Notes: a model not told the origin generated them from the letters alone. A DNA stretch of 64,000 nt from Seriola aureovittata (GCF_021018895.1 NC_079379.1:22004276-22068275); one strand, 5' to 3'; shown: positions 25,826 to 39,700, counted from the first letter of the stretch. A program made the numbers and translations.

Positions 25826-28624
25826 GAGAGAGAGAGAGACCCTCGGTTGTCCTGCCGCTGTCAGAGCAGGATGATGTAAAGGCGTCTGTGCTCCGCGCCA
25901 CCTCCTCGTTAGCGCCGTGATTAACTCATCCATTCTGCTCCACGGGACTTTGAACTCCCTCTTTAATTTTCCTGATAGACAATAAAAACAAAACAATCAC
26001 ATTTTCTTTTTTTTTTTTCTTTTCTTTTTTTAAAAAAAAAACTTTTTGGTGAACTGCTGTGGAGAAAGCAAGTCTATTTATGTAGCACTGTTCAGACGCA
26101 AGGAAATTCAAAGGGCTTTACAGAGGCAAATACATTAGAAATAGAACATTAAGATTATATTAAAATAGCAAAAACATTAAAACAGATTAAAACAGATTAA
26201 AAAAGATGTTACGTTTGTGATTCATTGGTAAGCTGCAGCAAACAGCGATGTGTTAAGCCCTGACTGAAATGAGCCGATCTCAGGTGTTTCAGGAAGCTGG
26301 TTCCACAGGTGGGGAGTGTGGAAACTAAAACCTCGCTTGGTTCTGATTCTGGGAACACAGAGTGAACCTGTCCCAGATCACCTGGATGCTTCATATCGCA
26401 CAAGCAGATCGAGAGATAGTCTTTGAGCCCCAAGACCATTTAGTGCTTTACAGACAAGTGGAAGATTTTAAAAGAAATTAAAAGAGAGCGAGGCCTGTAC
26501 ATGAACCCAGCTGTGTGTTGTTGAAATCATGTTAACAAAGATATGAATTATGGGAGATAAAACGTCATGGCGACAGGGTTTTGCACCAAATTGTGAGCTC
26601 ACAGGCTCAGTAAATAATCATCTATTGACATTGTCATACTAATCAATGTACTGTTTTGCTCCCACTGATTTTGCAGTAGCTGCTCAATCTATTATTATCA
26701 TCATCACCTAGTTGATCATATTGCTCCGTCCCTTCACCGTTTGCAAACTCAGCCGTTATGAACGAAGTCCTTCTGTTTTTGTTTCTGTTTTCTCTAGTGA
26801 ATATCTACGGTGGCCCTGAAGCTCAACACACTGCAACTTAAGAAAACACATACAAGTAAAACAAACAAATTCAGAAAACATCCTCATCAGTTTGACAACA
26901 CACGTGCTGTTTGTGAGTATTTGCAGCACCTGTGTTGTCAAAGTGATGAAGATGTTTTCTGAACTTGCCTGTGTTTTGTCTGATTGCACGTGTTTTGAGC
27001 TCTCAGGGCCACCGTACATTTGTTTTTTCTTCTTCTCTGTCTTTCCTGTTGGTGTTGTGGATTTACCAGTCTCATGCTGTCGGCTTTAAAAACAGATAAA
27101 ATAGTTCCCTCTGTCATTGGTAACCAGTGAAGGGAGGCCAGTACAGGGGGAGATATCGTATGGTAGGTTCAGTCGAGGAGACTTGCTGCTAAGCCGCGGC
27201 TGGTAGCAACATTGGCTCTGAATATATGTGAGTGTATGTTTTTTATTACCATGTTAAAGAGTAAATCTGCTCTTTGTGTTTATAATCCACTTTGAATGTC
27301 AGAGGTGTAGATAAACAAGGCTGATGGAGCTGAGCAGCGGATGTCTGCACCGTTTCATACAGTATGATGCGTCACCTGTCATTCAGCCAGAACATAATAG
27401 AACCTGCCCCTCATTTATCCAGCGTCTGTCCCTTAAATATTTCATTTGAATGTGAATGCACACAGAGCTCGACGTTGTTCTTTACCTCGCAGCTCCGTCT
27501 GTAGGAGCTCCAGTGTCCAGGGCGTCGCGGCCCTCTGTTTCCAGGGTGAACGACTTTTCATAAGCAGATTTACTGAGAGAGAGAGAGAAGGAAAAAAAAT
27601 GTAAACAGGAGGAAGATGCTGGCAATAGATATGAGAAACAGACAGCTATAATCTCCTGCCGTGGGCTGCTTAGCTGCTAAAGCACTGAGCTGGATCTCGG
27701 ATGCTTCTTATCAGTGCTTGGAGAGAGTTCCCATGTATGAAAACTGCCTCGATATCAACTGTATCATATGCAAATGATGTGGTCACACGCTCAGATCGCT
27801 TTCAAACAAAATGACACTGGACACATTAAACAGATCGTATAGATGGACTAAAAGAACAGAGTCTTCAGATGATGTATGCTAACATTAGATTAGATCCTCT
27901 GTTTTTTTTGTTGTTGTTGTTTGTTTTGTTTTTTGGCTGATGATAGTTAAAGCGCATGTTTTTCATTTCTTTTTTTTTTTTCATGCAAATATACCAAAGA
28001 ACAAATGAAAGGGGAAGAGGAGATACAGATCTGCACCCTGCTTACACTCCCCACTCAACACCGTTAGCGCTGCTGTTGCTATGTGCAAAGGAGCCCCCTG
28101 CTCGTAAAGCGCAGATTTATGGGGGGAATTAACATATCATTAACATACCACAGGCACTCTTAAAAGAAGGTTATTTATAATTAGGTGACATCAGAGACAC
28201 TGGCTTGCTTGGTGCTGGGAGAGGGAGAAGGGGAAGAGGAAGTTGCCGACATTGGAAAGCCCTGGAGAAGACTTTTTTTTTTTTTTTTTTTTTTTTTTGA
28301 AAAAGGGGAAACTGGGACGCCAAACCTGTTGTTTCCTTTGTGTAATGTGGTGGGAGACGTTTGGGGTTTTATTGCTGTCCTATTTCTCGCCATCGGTAAC
28401 ATTATACTGGCCTGCTTCTGTTGGGCCTTTAAAGGCCTGTGCCATTGCCCTCACTGTTTACATGGTATTCTTTTCCATTGCAATCAAAGTTTAACTGCGC
28501 CCCCGACCACAGAGGTCGAGAAGAGCCCAGTTACATCTGCTCCACTTTCAGAGGTTTGAGTGGAACTTCCTGTCTGCTTTACACCCGCTTACAGCTAAAA
28601 CCTGTTACTTTCCATACGCAGATG

Positions 28625-28662
<38 letters not shown>

Positions 28663-31457
28663 TGGCAACAGGTGATTGAATTGGTGCTGGAACCCCAGCA
28701 AAGATGGCGGAGTTGTAGTGGAAGCGAGATGTTTGTTTGAACCGGCCACTGTTTTATATGCTACAGCTGGTCACGTGAGTTAGTATGTGGTTTGTGTTGC
28801 TGGGTTTGATGCATGAAAAATAAATGAAAAAAAACCAACGACATTTCCAACCAATAACAACTGGAACGAGATAAACTGAGAAACATTATCAAATGTCAAT
28901 CAAGCTTTATTTTAGCCGATTCATTATTATTTTCCGAGGAACGGCCCTGATGCCGATCTCCAGGATTGGTCGGGACGAAACATGAGCAGGAACAGAACTA
29001 CGTTTACTGCAGAGCAAATATAACAGGTCATTGACCTTTAGTGAAACATGTTCATCGCTGGTGTTTCAGCGCTTCACTTCCCAGAGATCAAACAGTGTGT
29101 CCACTATTTGGATCTATTTTTTATTTTATTTTTTAGATTACCTGCTTTTATTTTTCTTTATCAGCTTCCACGCAGCGCAGTCTGGACTTAATTATGAATC
29201 ATAACTGGTATGACCCAATTTTTCGGTCATCTGAGGACAAGGTTCTTTTTATTTATTTTACTGAACCACTCTTTACGCTCAGTTCGATGGACCGCTGTAG
29301 GAAGGTGCGACAGCGTGACACAACACAACCCAGTAGCTGCATTTCCATGAACATGCTCAATGCGCAATTTGAAATTTGCGACCTTAACGACTAGTAATGG
29401 AAATGTATTCGCTAACACAAGGTGGTTTTTGAGACTATTCGACAAAGCACAAGTTTCACAAGATTGAAAGGGAAACTTTTTTTTTTTTTTTTTTTTTTTT
29501 CGCATGTAAGTCGTGGGTGCGTTTGGTATCAGGCCCCAGGGAGCCGGTTCCAGCCGAGAGGCAGACTGCTGGAAATCTGTTGTCATGTTTAATTGGACTG
29601 ATGTCGCGGAGTCACTCAGTGGAAACACAGACCATCCACGATTGTATCTTGTCCTACTCTGCAACTCTCCAACTCCATTAGTGGAGGGGCTGACACCGAC
29701 TCTTTACACTCTTTTGACAAGAGTGAAGTATAAATATAAAAATACTTTTTGTCTAGATTTTTATTTTTTTTGTGAATGATTGCTTGTTTTCTTTACATCG
29801 TATCTCTATTGTTTTATAAAATATCAATATTGCAACCTATAAAACATCTACTCTTTCCTCCCCGGAGTTGCTGAACTTGTTTTGATGAAGCTACAGTCAG
29901 AACGAGAGCAGATATTATGATGAAGTGCACAACAGCACATACTTCATCTGTGCATTTGTTACGAGGACAGGCAGCTGTGTGAGGACAAAAGCAATCGGTT
30001 AAATGTGACAGCTGCAGTTGAAAGGATTGTAAGGATTGCCTGCGCGCAGAAATATAAGTCCACATAAATATTTTCTGTTTGTCTTTTTGTAACTCTGCAG
30101 CACCGAAGCATCAAACCTCATTATGTAACCGTTACGGAAAAAACTCCCTGCAGTAAATCCTTGCTGGAATACAAAAAAAAAAAAAAGATAAATGATCTTG
30201 AGCGTGACAGCTAACTTGCACTCATTCCCTAGACAGAGGATATATGACACCAAACTCTTTTTCATTGTTTTTTTTGTTTTTTTTTTTCCATCAGGAAGAA
30301 GAGCTACGACAGAGCGGCGAGGCCAAATATCACCACCTGAACGAAGACCTGCACGTCCTCATCGAGGTGTTCGCCCCGCCCGCTGAGGCCTACGCCAGGA
30401 TGGGTCACGCTCTGGAGGAGATCAAGAAGTTTCTCATACCAGTATGTTCCCCTGTCTCTCTCTATACACACACACACACACACTCTCTCTCTCTGGCGTT
30501 TGTGTTTTCCTCCTCCTGAATCTCTTCGCAGCTGCTCTTTGGCCCCGGCCAACTCATTCTCAGCCTGTCCACAGTGAAGCCAGCGAGACACAGCAGAGTC
30601 AACCCACTCCTCCACTCACACCCTCCGTCTGTAACTAGCGCTGTAATTCTGTCAGGGCCGTCACAGTGTGTGTGTGTGCGTGTGCGTGTGGAAAGCATCT
30701 GGCTCAGTGTGTGTGATTGTGATTCTGGGTGGGAAGTCGTGGGTATAACAGGAATAAAAGAGCACAGGAGGGAATCTCTCTGCATCGACCAAACCCTTCT
30801 TGGCAGCAGCGTGCGGCGTGGAGCGTATTTACTCTTCCTCCATTTATTATGGATGAGCTCTCCGATGCTCTGAGCTATGATGATTTACATCTCATCATTA
30901 ATTACCCCCATTCCCACCCCGCTCCATGTTACCTCTTCTCACTGTTGCCACAAAACATATTTATTGATATAGCGGACACATGACAATCGTATCACTCCTT
31001 TCATGATTAAAGAACCAATTTCGTGTTAATTATGTGTTATAATTTGGCAGCAAAAAGAGAAGATAAAGGCAAAAAAAAAAAAAAGAGGGGGTGTCCCAAG
31101 GATTTATCAGCGGGATATCTGAAATGTTTAGCTGCCTCAGGAACAGCGGTCACGGCAGTACTGTAAAGTACATTAATTAGATATTCCCGGGGCTGTAGCC
31201 CTGGAGATAAAGGACGTAATTTAATACAGAGTAATTGAAAGCGAGTCTACTGCTGTCTCCATGTGTGTGTGTGAACACACTGCTTCTCTGTGTGCAGGAT
31301 TACAATGATGAGATCAGACAGGCCCAGCTGCAGGAGCTCACATACCTGAACGGCGGCTCCGAGGATGCCAAGGTGCCATCGGTGAGGGGCAAGTCAGCCG
31401 CCCGTGGAAGAGGGACACCTGTTCCAGGGCCTCCCAGGTAAAATGCTTCCAAGTGTG

Positions 31458-31494
<37 letters not shown>

Positions 31495-33702
31495 AAGTTG
31501 TTGTGTATACGTACACATTAGTTCAGCTGGGGACTGGGTATAATTTACAGTTAAGGAGCTACTGGGAAGCCAGTGTTTTTTCTGTAAATGGATGTGTACG
31601 GTGTCCTGTTGCATTTTCAGAGTTAATGGTGCCATTAAGAGTTAGAGCACATTCACAACTGCCTGCGTCTGGTACAATAATACAAGTCATATATTTTTCC
31701 TTGTGTTGTTTTTATAATACAAGACATGCATGTCAAATTAAAGTGGTTTTTTTAGGCCTTATTTCATGATAGAGCTCTGTGAATGTTTCAGGGAGACAGT
31801 TTTTTTTCCCCGATGCCTAAACAACTGGGGCCAGATTTATCAGCGCAAACGATGGCAGTAGTTTGCTATATGTGTGTATTAGCTCTTGATTTATTAAGGC
31901 AACAGCTCCTTGCGCAGTCAGCTGATCCTGGGACTGCGCTGCAGGAGCGTGCTGCAAGTGAATGAGAGCTCACAGGTCAGACTGTGGAGTGGGATGCCTG
32001 TGAGTCTTAAAAAAAAAAACACATGATAACCTTGTGATCTTGACTCCATAATGTTTATTTTGCCGTTAAACTCCTTATGAGAAAAATATATATATGTATT
32101 TCTCACACAATTATAAAATGACAATCTGGTGGAGTTGAAAAAACAGATGTTTCACTAGAATACAGAGGTACATGAAGTCAAATGCAATAAATACATGTCT
32201 TTTCAAAGACAGAACAATCCAGCTGTCAAGACTTCTGTAACTTTGTGATGTCACAACAAAGAAGTCATCCATGCCCCAAGCCCCGCCCACATGGACCCAC
32301 CATCCAAACCTTGCAGGATTTGGTTTCTCTGAGTGTTTTTACCTGAAATCTGCTGTATTTTTATTCAACCACTTAGAGAACAGTCAGCCAATCAGAAGAG
32401 AGGCTCGGAGCCTCCTCTCTTCTGAGCATCATAGCTCATAATGTCCCAGTACACTCTGATACAGGACACAGCATTGAAATAAAACTTAAACCAGACAAAG
32501 ACTTCCTGTTTAATGTGATGAGTTGCCTCTCCAGAAGTTGTTTCTCATATTCTACAAGAATGAATGGCAGCGCAGCAGCTTCTTCTGAAGGCAGAAAAAT
32601 GAGCCCTGATATTTCTAACTGTGCTGACTGTGTGCAGACTTCAGCAGGAATTACAAAGAGGAGGAGAAACCATAGATGATTGGCATAAAACTAAAACTAC
32701 AAACCGAAAGCACTGCTGTTACCTTCTTTTTAAAGTTGCACCGTGAAACTTTGCAAATGGCTGCTTGTTTAATGAACTTCCCAGGCTGGTTCCTGCAGGA
32801 AAACCAGCTGGACAAGAGAAGGAAACTTTTACGGCTAGTGAGTCTGGTCTTCCCTGTCCATTGACATTATCCTATTCTATTCTGACTAAAGTAAGGTGTG
32901 AATGGTTGTTTGTCTCTGTATATCCGCCAACTTAAACTCTATAAAGTCATCAGTTGTCCTCCTCTCTTAAAACTGTCTGCACCAGAAGTGGGATTATAAG
33001 GATTATAACTTATTACATAGCTGCACTGATTAGATTCTATTTACACTTAACACTAAACTGTTTGTTTGCAGCCTATTTGGCGTCAGTTTGTTAACACCTC
33101 TGCATTTGTTTTTGCCAAGTAGGAGATATCGCACCTGTCAGAAATGTCCCATACTTCCTACTCACTGTTACAACCACAGGGCTCACGATAAAATGGCATC
33201 TAACCGCCCTCCTCCCCTTCCATCGGCAGCGTTAGGACTCAATGTAGAATCAGAGTGGTAACGTCCAGGCGTCAGGTCGTTGACCTATGAACTGTGGCGC
33301 TCCACAGAAACAGTCATTGACATATGGAGCTTCATTTTATCATCGGCACTTCGGTAAATGAGCCTCGAGACATTTACCGTATTGGTTCTGTGTCCTGATG
33401 CCATATCTAACCTGAGACCTGCCTTACTGGGTGCTGACACTGGTTATACTGGTCATTAAGGGAGCAAGAACCTTTAATAGGGTGATGGTAAAACAGTGTC
33501 TGGTGTTCTGTGGAGCAGGTGCTGGTGTCCATAATCATCAGCAAAGCTAAGACACATTTGCATAAAAACCTTTATATGCAAACCATCGCTAGTCGACGCT
33601 TCCCTTCCTGCTATCCCTGTGAAACAACGCTAATGCCGGCTCCTCCGAGACCTCACAAGTCTCCAAATAAAAAATACTCATGGCCGTTAGAAGACTCTAA
33701 TG

Positions 33703-33759
<57 letters not shown>

Positions 33760-36700
33760 GACGCTGTGCTTTAAAAATAGAAAGAAAAAAAAAAAGAAAT
33801 CACAAAGCGTTTGTTTGTTCTTTGTGTTTATAAAAGAAAACACACTTCGTTTCATCAGATTTTGAGATAAACAAGGTCACTGAGATGGAGTGTTTGTATT
33901 GCTCTGAGTCAGAATATAATTGGCTGTGTTTTAAATTACACCATAATTAGCATTTACCATGCCTAATGCGAGTGTGATAAGACGGGAAGTCCCACAGGCT
34001 CCTACACAGGAAGTCGCGTGCTGTTTTGTGCACATTCACATTCACATGTGCTTGATTTTGATCAAGCTCTGGATGGAGACTTTGTGGCCGTCACCTTTTC
34101 CTCTTTGCTTTGACTTTGACTGGAGTTGTTGCTGGAAATAAAGTCCAGCTCTTAAAGGACAATCGACTCTCAGTACTTTTTTTTCTCTGCTTGAGGGTGG
34201 TCCAATTTCTATCAAGTAAACATCCGCCGCTGTCCTTGTTAGTCAGAAAATTAAAGAATTCTTTTTTTTTTTTGTCCTTCTGCCCCAAATGTGTGATGTT
34301 TCACCCATGCAGTGTGCTGACAGCTGAAATGGAAAGCACAGAAAGAAAATGACCTGGAGAGCAACCTTGGTGGTTTTTTGCTGCTGCTTCAGATCAGTTA
34401 ACTGCTTCTAAAAGAAAGCTCAGTCAGTGTAAAAAGCCCAGACAACATTTTACCAAACCACAAGGTCAGACTGCCTTTGATTTCCAACAGAGCGGCTTGA
34501 CTTTGCTTCCATTTTGATTACAGAGCAGGTTTGACTCCGGGTTCTGTGTTAATTCATCTGGATGACTGTAGAGATCAGTATCTCAACAGTAACAGTGGCA
34601 GTTTCTCTGCAGAGAGAAAAAAGCTTGTTTACCTAAATGTTAAAGGTAAAAGCAAACCCCGGAAATGTGCTCCACAATATCTGATATTATCCAAAACTAT
34701 CTCAATGTAGTTTCACATCTCTCTCAGGCTTCTCTCTGGAGCTCTAATAACAACAGGTCTGTGAGCCAATCAGAAGAGAGGAGGCTCTGAGCCTCTCTTC
34801 TGATTGGCTGACTGTTTTCTGAGTGATCCAATAAAAATAAAGCAGATTTCAGGTAAAAACACTCAGAGAAACCAATCCTGCAAGGTTTGGATGGTGGGTC
34901 CAGGTGGGCGGGGCTTGGGGCGTGGCTGAGAGCTGTGACTGCTTTGTTGTGACATCACAAAGTTCCAGAAGTCCTGACGGCTGGTTTTAAGGCTCAGTTT
35001 CTGAATACAGGCTGTGAGCTTTTCTCTGTGGGCTGAGGCTTTGATACTTTCACAGTCTTAATATAGAACCTAGACCAGCTTTATAAAAAAAAAACATGGA
35101 AAACTACCTTTATACAATATAGAACCTTTAAAAATCAACACACATCCATCACTGAACTGGCTTTTTTTTCTTCTACATTTTCCTTAATAGACAGGAAAAG
35201 CAATTCAGCCACAAGACATGCTGTGTTTTGAGTAATGAACGTGACTCACTTTCTCTCGACTGGAGGAACCTGCCCTCCATCCTCGCTGTTCCCGTTTCTC
35301 CACCTACTCATATAAACCTGACGCTGAATGTATCAAATTCATCGTCAAAGTCATCGACTTGGTGGAAATCACTTACTGGAAGTGGAAGTAGACGAGGCAG
35401 CTTGACTCCAAACATAATAAATTACAGCGCCTCAACATAAAGACATGGAATGCAGCGGGCATCTCATATTGATGAAATATAATAGTGTCCTTGTAATACT
35501 ATCTTTTAATGCTTTATCATACGAACATGTTGTGTAGAAAGAGAGTATGCAGTGTGTTATCGGATCCAACCAAACTATTTCTCCCTCCAATAATTAACAG
35601 AATAACGGAATTAGATAGAAATTAGACTCTTTGGTCTAAACCTGGGGCGGATGTTTGTGTCTTGTGTCAGGAGTCGAGGAGGAGTTCCTCCCCTGCATGC
35701 AGCGGTGCCCCGAGGAGCGGCACCCAGAGGAGCCCCACCCAGCCGGGCTCCATCCTCCAGAGGGAGGGGGGTGCAGAGAGCCAGAGGCGCCCCGCTAGCT
35801 GCCGGATACCGACCGGCTCCTCCCATAGTTCAGGACACGTACGGAGAATATGTAAGTACATAAATGTGAGAACCTAAATGGGGTCAAAGACCAAGTCACC
35901 ATTGAGAACTTGTATCCATTGTGCTTTAGCTGTTTGTAGCTTTGACAAATAACAAAGATGAATCAGAGTGCAGTAAAAATAAAAAAGCCAGACACAGGGA
36001 TGAGTGTGGTCGCCCACCGATGACTAACAGCAAAACGTGTGAGTAAGTGTGAGACTCTTCATCATCTGACGAGACTAAGCGCCAGTATTCAGTGTCAGTG
36101 CAGACAGCTCTGTCCGTTACGTAGCAAGGTGGAAAGTTAGGGTGTGGTCACGGTGGTGGATGGACGTGTAGCGCAGGGGTGGACTGGGATTTTGTCTCCT
36201 GTCAGCTCACTGGGTCTTCAGAGACATTTCTTCCTGCATACTTGAGAATTTTTTAGTATATAGTATTTTAATGGCTGATGAAATGAGCCATAAGCCATGT
36301 TTATAAATCGAATCAATATTAGGGTTCCAGTGTTCTTGTCTGGTAACAGGATTGTTGTTGTACAATTGATTCATTCTTGCAGGTTTTACCTCTTGTTGCA
36401 TCTGGAGAGACACTTTTGATTTTATCCTCCAGATTTTGAGATTTCCCAAACAACTGTTTAAAAGGTTTTCAAACTGTGATATTTGGAGGTAAAGACACTG
36501 TGAGGGCTGAAGGGATCAGACTCATTCTGGTGTCCTGAAAACAACCAAAGGTTAGCTGTCGTAGTTTGGTTGCTGATTTGGCTGAAGCACCAACACGGTC
36601 AGCAGTTGCATGGAGACAAATCAAATACCTTAAATCCCTTATTTGCCCGATCGCTGATCTGACATCCATCGCATTCATGAATCCGCTTGGAAATCATAGA

Positions 36701-39700
36701 AAAGAAATGTTTCTTACAAAGCAAGACTTCCCTGAGGATCGTCCTGTTTTAATGCAGTGACAGCTGTGTGTACATTGATGGATACGTTGCTAATTTGGCA
36801 TCATTTGAATGGTGACAATTTTACAAAATTGGTGCAAATTTAGCCAAAAGAATGTGACTGAAGTTGTAGCCCACAGCTGAATCAATGACTCTGTTGTTTA
36901 CATCTTCAAAAAGTTATGAAACTTAGAGCATTACTATCCCCCAAATGCAAGTAATATTAGTTAATATTTTTGGAGTGTTGCACTAAAACTGCTCACTATA
37001 AAGACTCGGCTGGTTTGGATAATCGAGACTATTTCTTTCGGCAAGGTTATCCACAGTAACGGGAACAAAGTGTCTGCAAACACATGCTGCTGCTGCTTTC
37101 TTAAATGTGTTTTCAATATTTTGAGCATCAAAAATGAACTTCAACTCATCTCCGGTGCGTCGGATTGTCTGCACAAACATTACAGACAGACAACACAAAA
37201 CACCAGCGCAGAATAACGTGACCACGCACCACTACGTGTGAGAAAACATGTTGTGTTGTAATTTGGGTGAACTGTTCCCCTCTCAGCACAATATCTCCTC
37301 TACATGGACGCTTCAATATGAGCCTGTATGAGTTGAATTCAAACCCATCATATTTAGTTGTTTGTCTGGATACATCATGTGTCTGCATAAAGAGTGTGAA
37401 TTTGTTATTGTAGCCATTATTGTGATCTGGTCCTGTAGCTTACCTGCACAGTCTTATGGGGGCCTGGCTCTAATATCAACAGCTGCCAGAGATGAATATA
37501 TTAGGCTTAGAGTCAGAGCCTTTGTGCATTAGCCAAGAGAGTCTCCTGCCGCACTGTCAAGGCAAGTTCCCCGGGGACCACAGCATCAACATCGCATATT
37601 TAGCAGATAGAAGGAGAGAGGAGGTGGCCCGCGTTGGAAAATTGCCCCAGCAGCCCATACCTAACCACATCTGACAGGTTTATTCAGAGGTTGCAATTCA
37701 AATGCGTGGAGGTCGTAGAGAATGACTCCTGGACCAGCTGTTTCCCATCATTGTCACAGTTGTAAACTGCATCCCCCGACACCTGCACCTGTGTATCTGA
37801 GTGGGGGGAAGAAAAAAAAAAAAAAAAAAAAGAGACCCCCAGCATCTGCCAGATGATAAATCTAACCACATCGCTGCAAATTAGAGGCTGAATGAGTTGC
37901 TCTGTATTATCTGAATATATCACCATCCCAGGACAAGTGTTCTCCATCGGGTGCTGACAAATAGGCGCTTGTATTCATCAATGAAATGACAGAGAGATGT
38001 TTCTTGTTTGCACATTTGTTGCCTTCATTTATCACTGCTTAGTATTCACTCGTATGCATGTTCCCCGCCATTTGTCTTTGCTGCGCTGCATCGCCACGGG
38101 CGAAAACATTTGTTCAGCTGGAGGCGTTTTTCTTCTTCCCTCTTGTTCTGACAAAAGACACAAGGCCTGGGTTACCTCTAGGTGATTTTGTCCCGATGAC
38201 GCATGGGAGTACAGTATCTTTGTCTGGATGTTTTTTGTTTTGGTTTACATAATCCACCTCTGTTAAAGCTTCTGTTTGTACTAGAAGTATCAGTATCAAA
38301 TTACTCTGAATCCAATTGTTACCAAACAAAATCACAGAAATGTTATTATCCCATGATCCATTCTTGGCAGCCCCATCAGTCTTGAATGGTTACTATGATT
38401 GCAGCCAAATCTCATTTGATGTAATTCATTAGGCGCATAGAGATCTCTGTCTTACCTGCTGCTAATCCCATTGGAGAAGAATTAAACATGATGTAATTCT
38501 CAATTCAGAAACGAGGGTGCATGTCATCTTTTTGTTGCAGTCTGAACGCTGCCAAAGTGGAAACTGATCAAAGTGGCTAATCAAAGTAGCAGAACTTCAC
38601 TTTCATGCTAAATCTAGAGCTGTGTGTTCGTGCAACTGTGTTTGTTTCTGTTTACACAGAAGCTTAATTCCCTTGGGTGTGAAAACCAAGAAATGTGCAA
38701 TGCACGTGGGCTGCATTATTTATGTTAAATCCTCCAGATACAATAATCCGTTCTGAGCATTGTTGGATCCTTGCTGACTGTTACAGCATTTAAAAAAAAA
38801 AAACCCTCATCCCCCTCAGGCACTTCTCTGCATGTCCGGCCCTGTAGAGAGCCAAGCGTTGTTAATTGAGTCGTTTTCTCTGTGGTGCTGTCCTTGCAGC
38901 CCTTTTAATCCAAATTGGGTGTAATGGTTAGGAAAATATTTCAGATACAGTAATAAAGAAGCTGCATGCAACTGGTGCGGCAGACAAGACCAGTCATGAA
39001 GATAAGATTGAAACCTGTTCAAATGGGACAAAACCTGTGATTTGTAATAATTGTATGGGAAATTAAATTATATTTTATCTCTTGCAAATGTGAATCATCC
39101 ATAAATTCCCCATTTAAAACGCAGCTGTAATTTGTTTTTGTGGTGCAAATTGCTTTTATTAGCCATGCTAGCAGCATGACTGGAGGGAATGGCAATGTCA
39201 GACTGTGGGTCATTCGCTGCTTTGGTCCAGAATGAAACATCTCAGTGATTATTGGACGGATCGGCGTAAAAAATTTGGTGCAAACATTCATGGTGTCCAG
39301 AGGATCGAAATCTGATAATCTAGCATGTAGTCCAAAAATATGGAGGAGGGATGAGTCTAAATTATGTGTAGGTGTGAATGTGAATGGGTGTGTATGTGTT
39401 GGCCCTGTGATAGACTGACAGGGTGTACCTGTCGTCTGGCTCCACCCCCCACCCCCCCAGAAGCAAGTACAGTCAAGCACAGTTAGTTTCATCAGACACA
39501 GTGATATTGAATTTCATTTTGCAGTGCGGATGTGTCTCTGCAGGGTTAATTCATAAATGACACGAAGTCCTCAGATAATACTTGGCAGATGGAAATAGAC
39601 TTTATTTAAAACTTGGCCAAGATCAAAACCAAAGGTGGTAAAATAACAGAAGGGAAAGCCGAGACATTTGTCAAGCGTAACACAGGGTAGTGATACTTCA

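Larger units (their letters stand above)
24032..30294 (+). other. khdrbs3 intron 3
   Basis: A 6,263-bp phase-0 intron. It is rich in simple sequence: (TC)n at 25024, (AG)n at 25793, T runs at 28273 and 29477, and (TG)n at 28627. It has a repeat fragment at about 24310 and a LINE/SINE-like teleost repeat at about 26060-26480, with a possible continuation at about 27090-27170. A 124-codon open frame at 28185-28559 runs through the T tract and is not a credible gene. Confidence 0.9.
31438..35670 (+). other. khdrbs3 intron 5
   Basis: A 4,233-bp intron in phase 2. It contains (TG)n tracts just after the donor (31460) and at 33704, a partial MITE (about 32218-32440) and a full-length copy of the same MITE in the opposite orientation (34640-35131). 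The two copies are potential inverted pairing partners in the pre-mRNA. No gene is seen. Confidence 0.9.

Noticed and set aside
28185..28559. 124-codon open frame with a hydrophobic, membrane-like segment
   Set aside because: The hydrophobic part starts with poly-Phe from a 26-T run. There is no homologue that I recognise and no sign of a promoter or splice support.
29227..29664. 145-codon minus-strand open frame
   Set aside because: It includes a poly-Lys stretch from the T run at 29477-29500 and has no family resemblance. It lies wholly in intron 3.
35611..35861. Pro/Gly/Leu-rich minus-strand open frames opposite exon 6
   Set aside because: They are shadows of the GC-rich RG-coding exon on the + strand.
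39019..39492. 157-codon minus-strand open frame, the longest in the window
   Set aside because: It runs through a dispersed repeat and an RTE-like tail with TG-rich sequence, has His/Thr low-complexity translation, and shows no recognisable domain.
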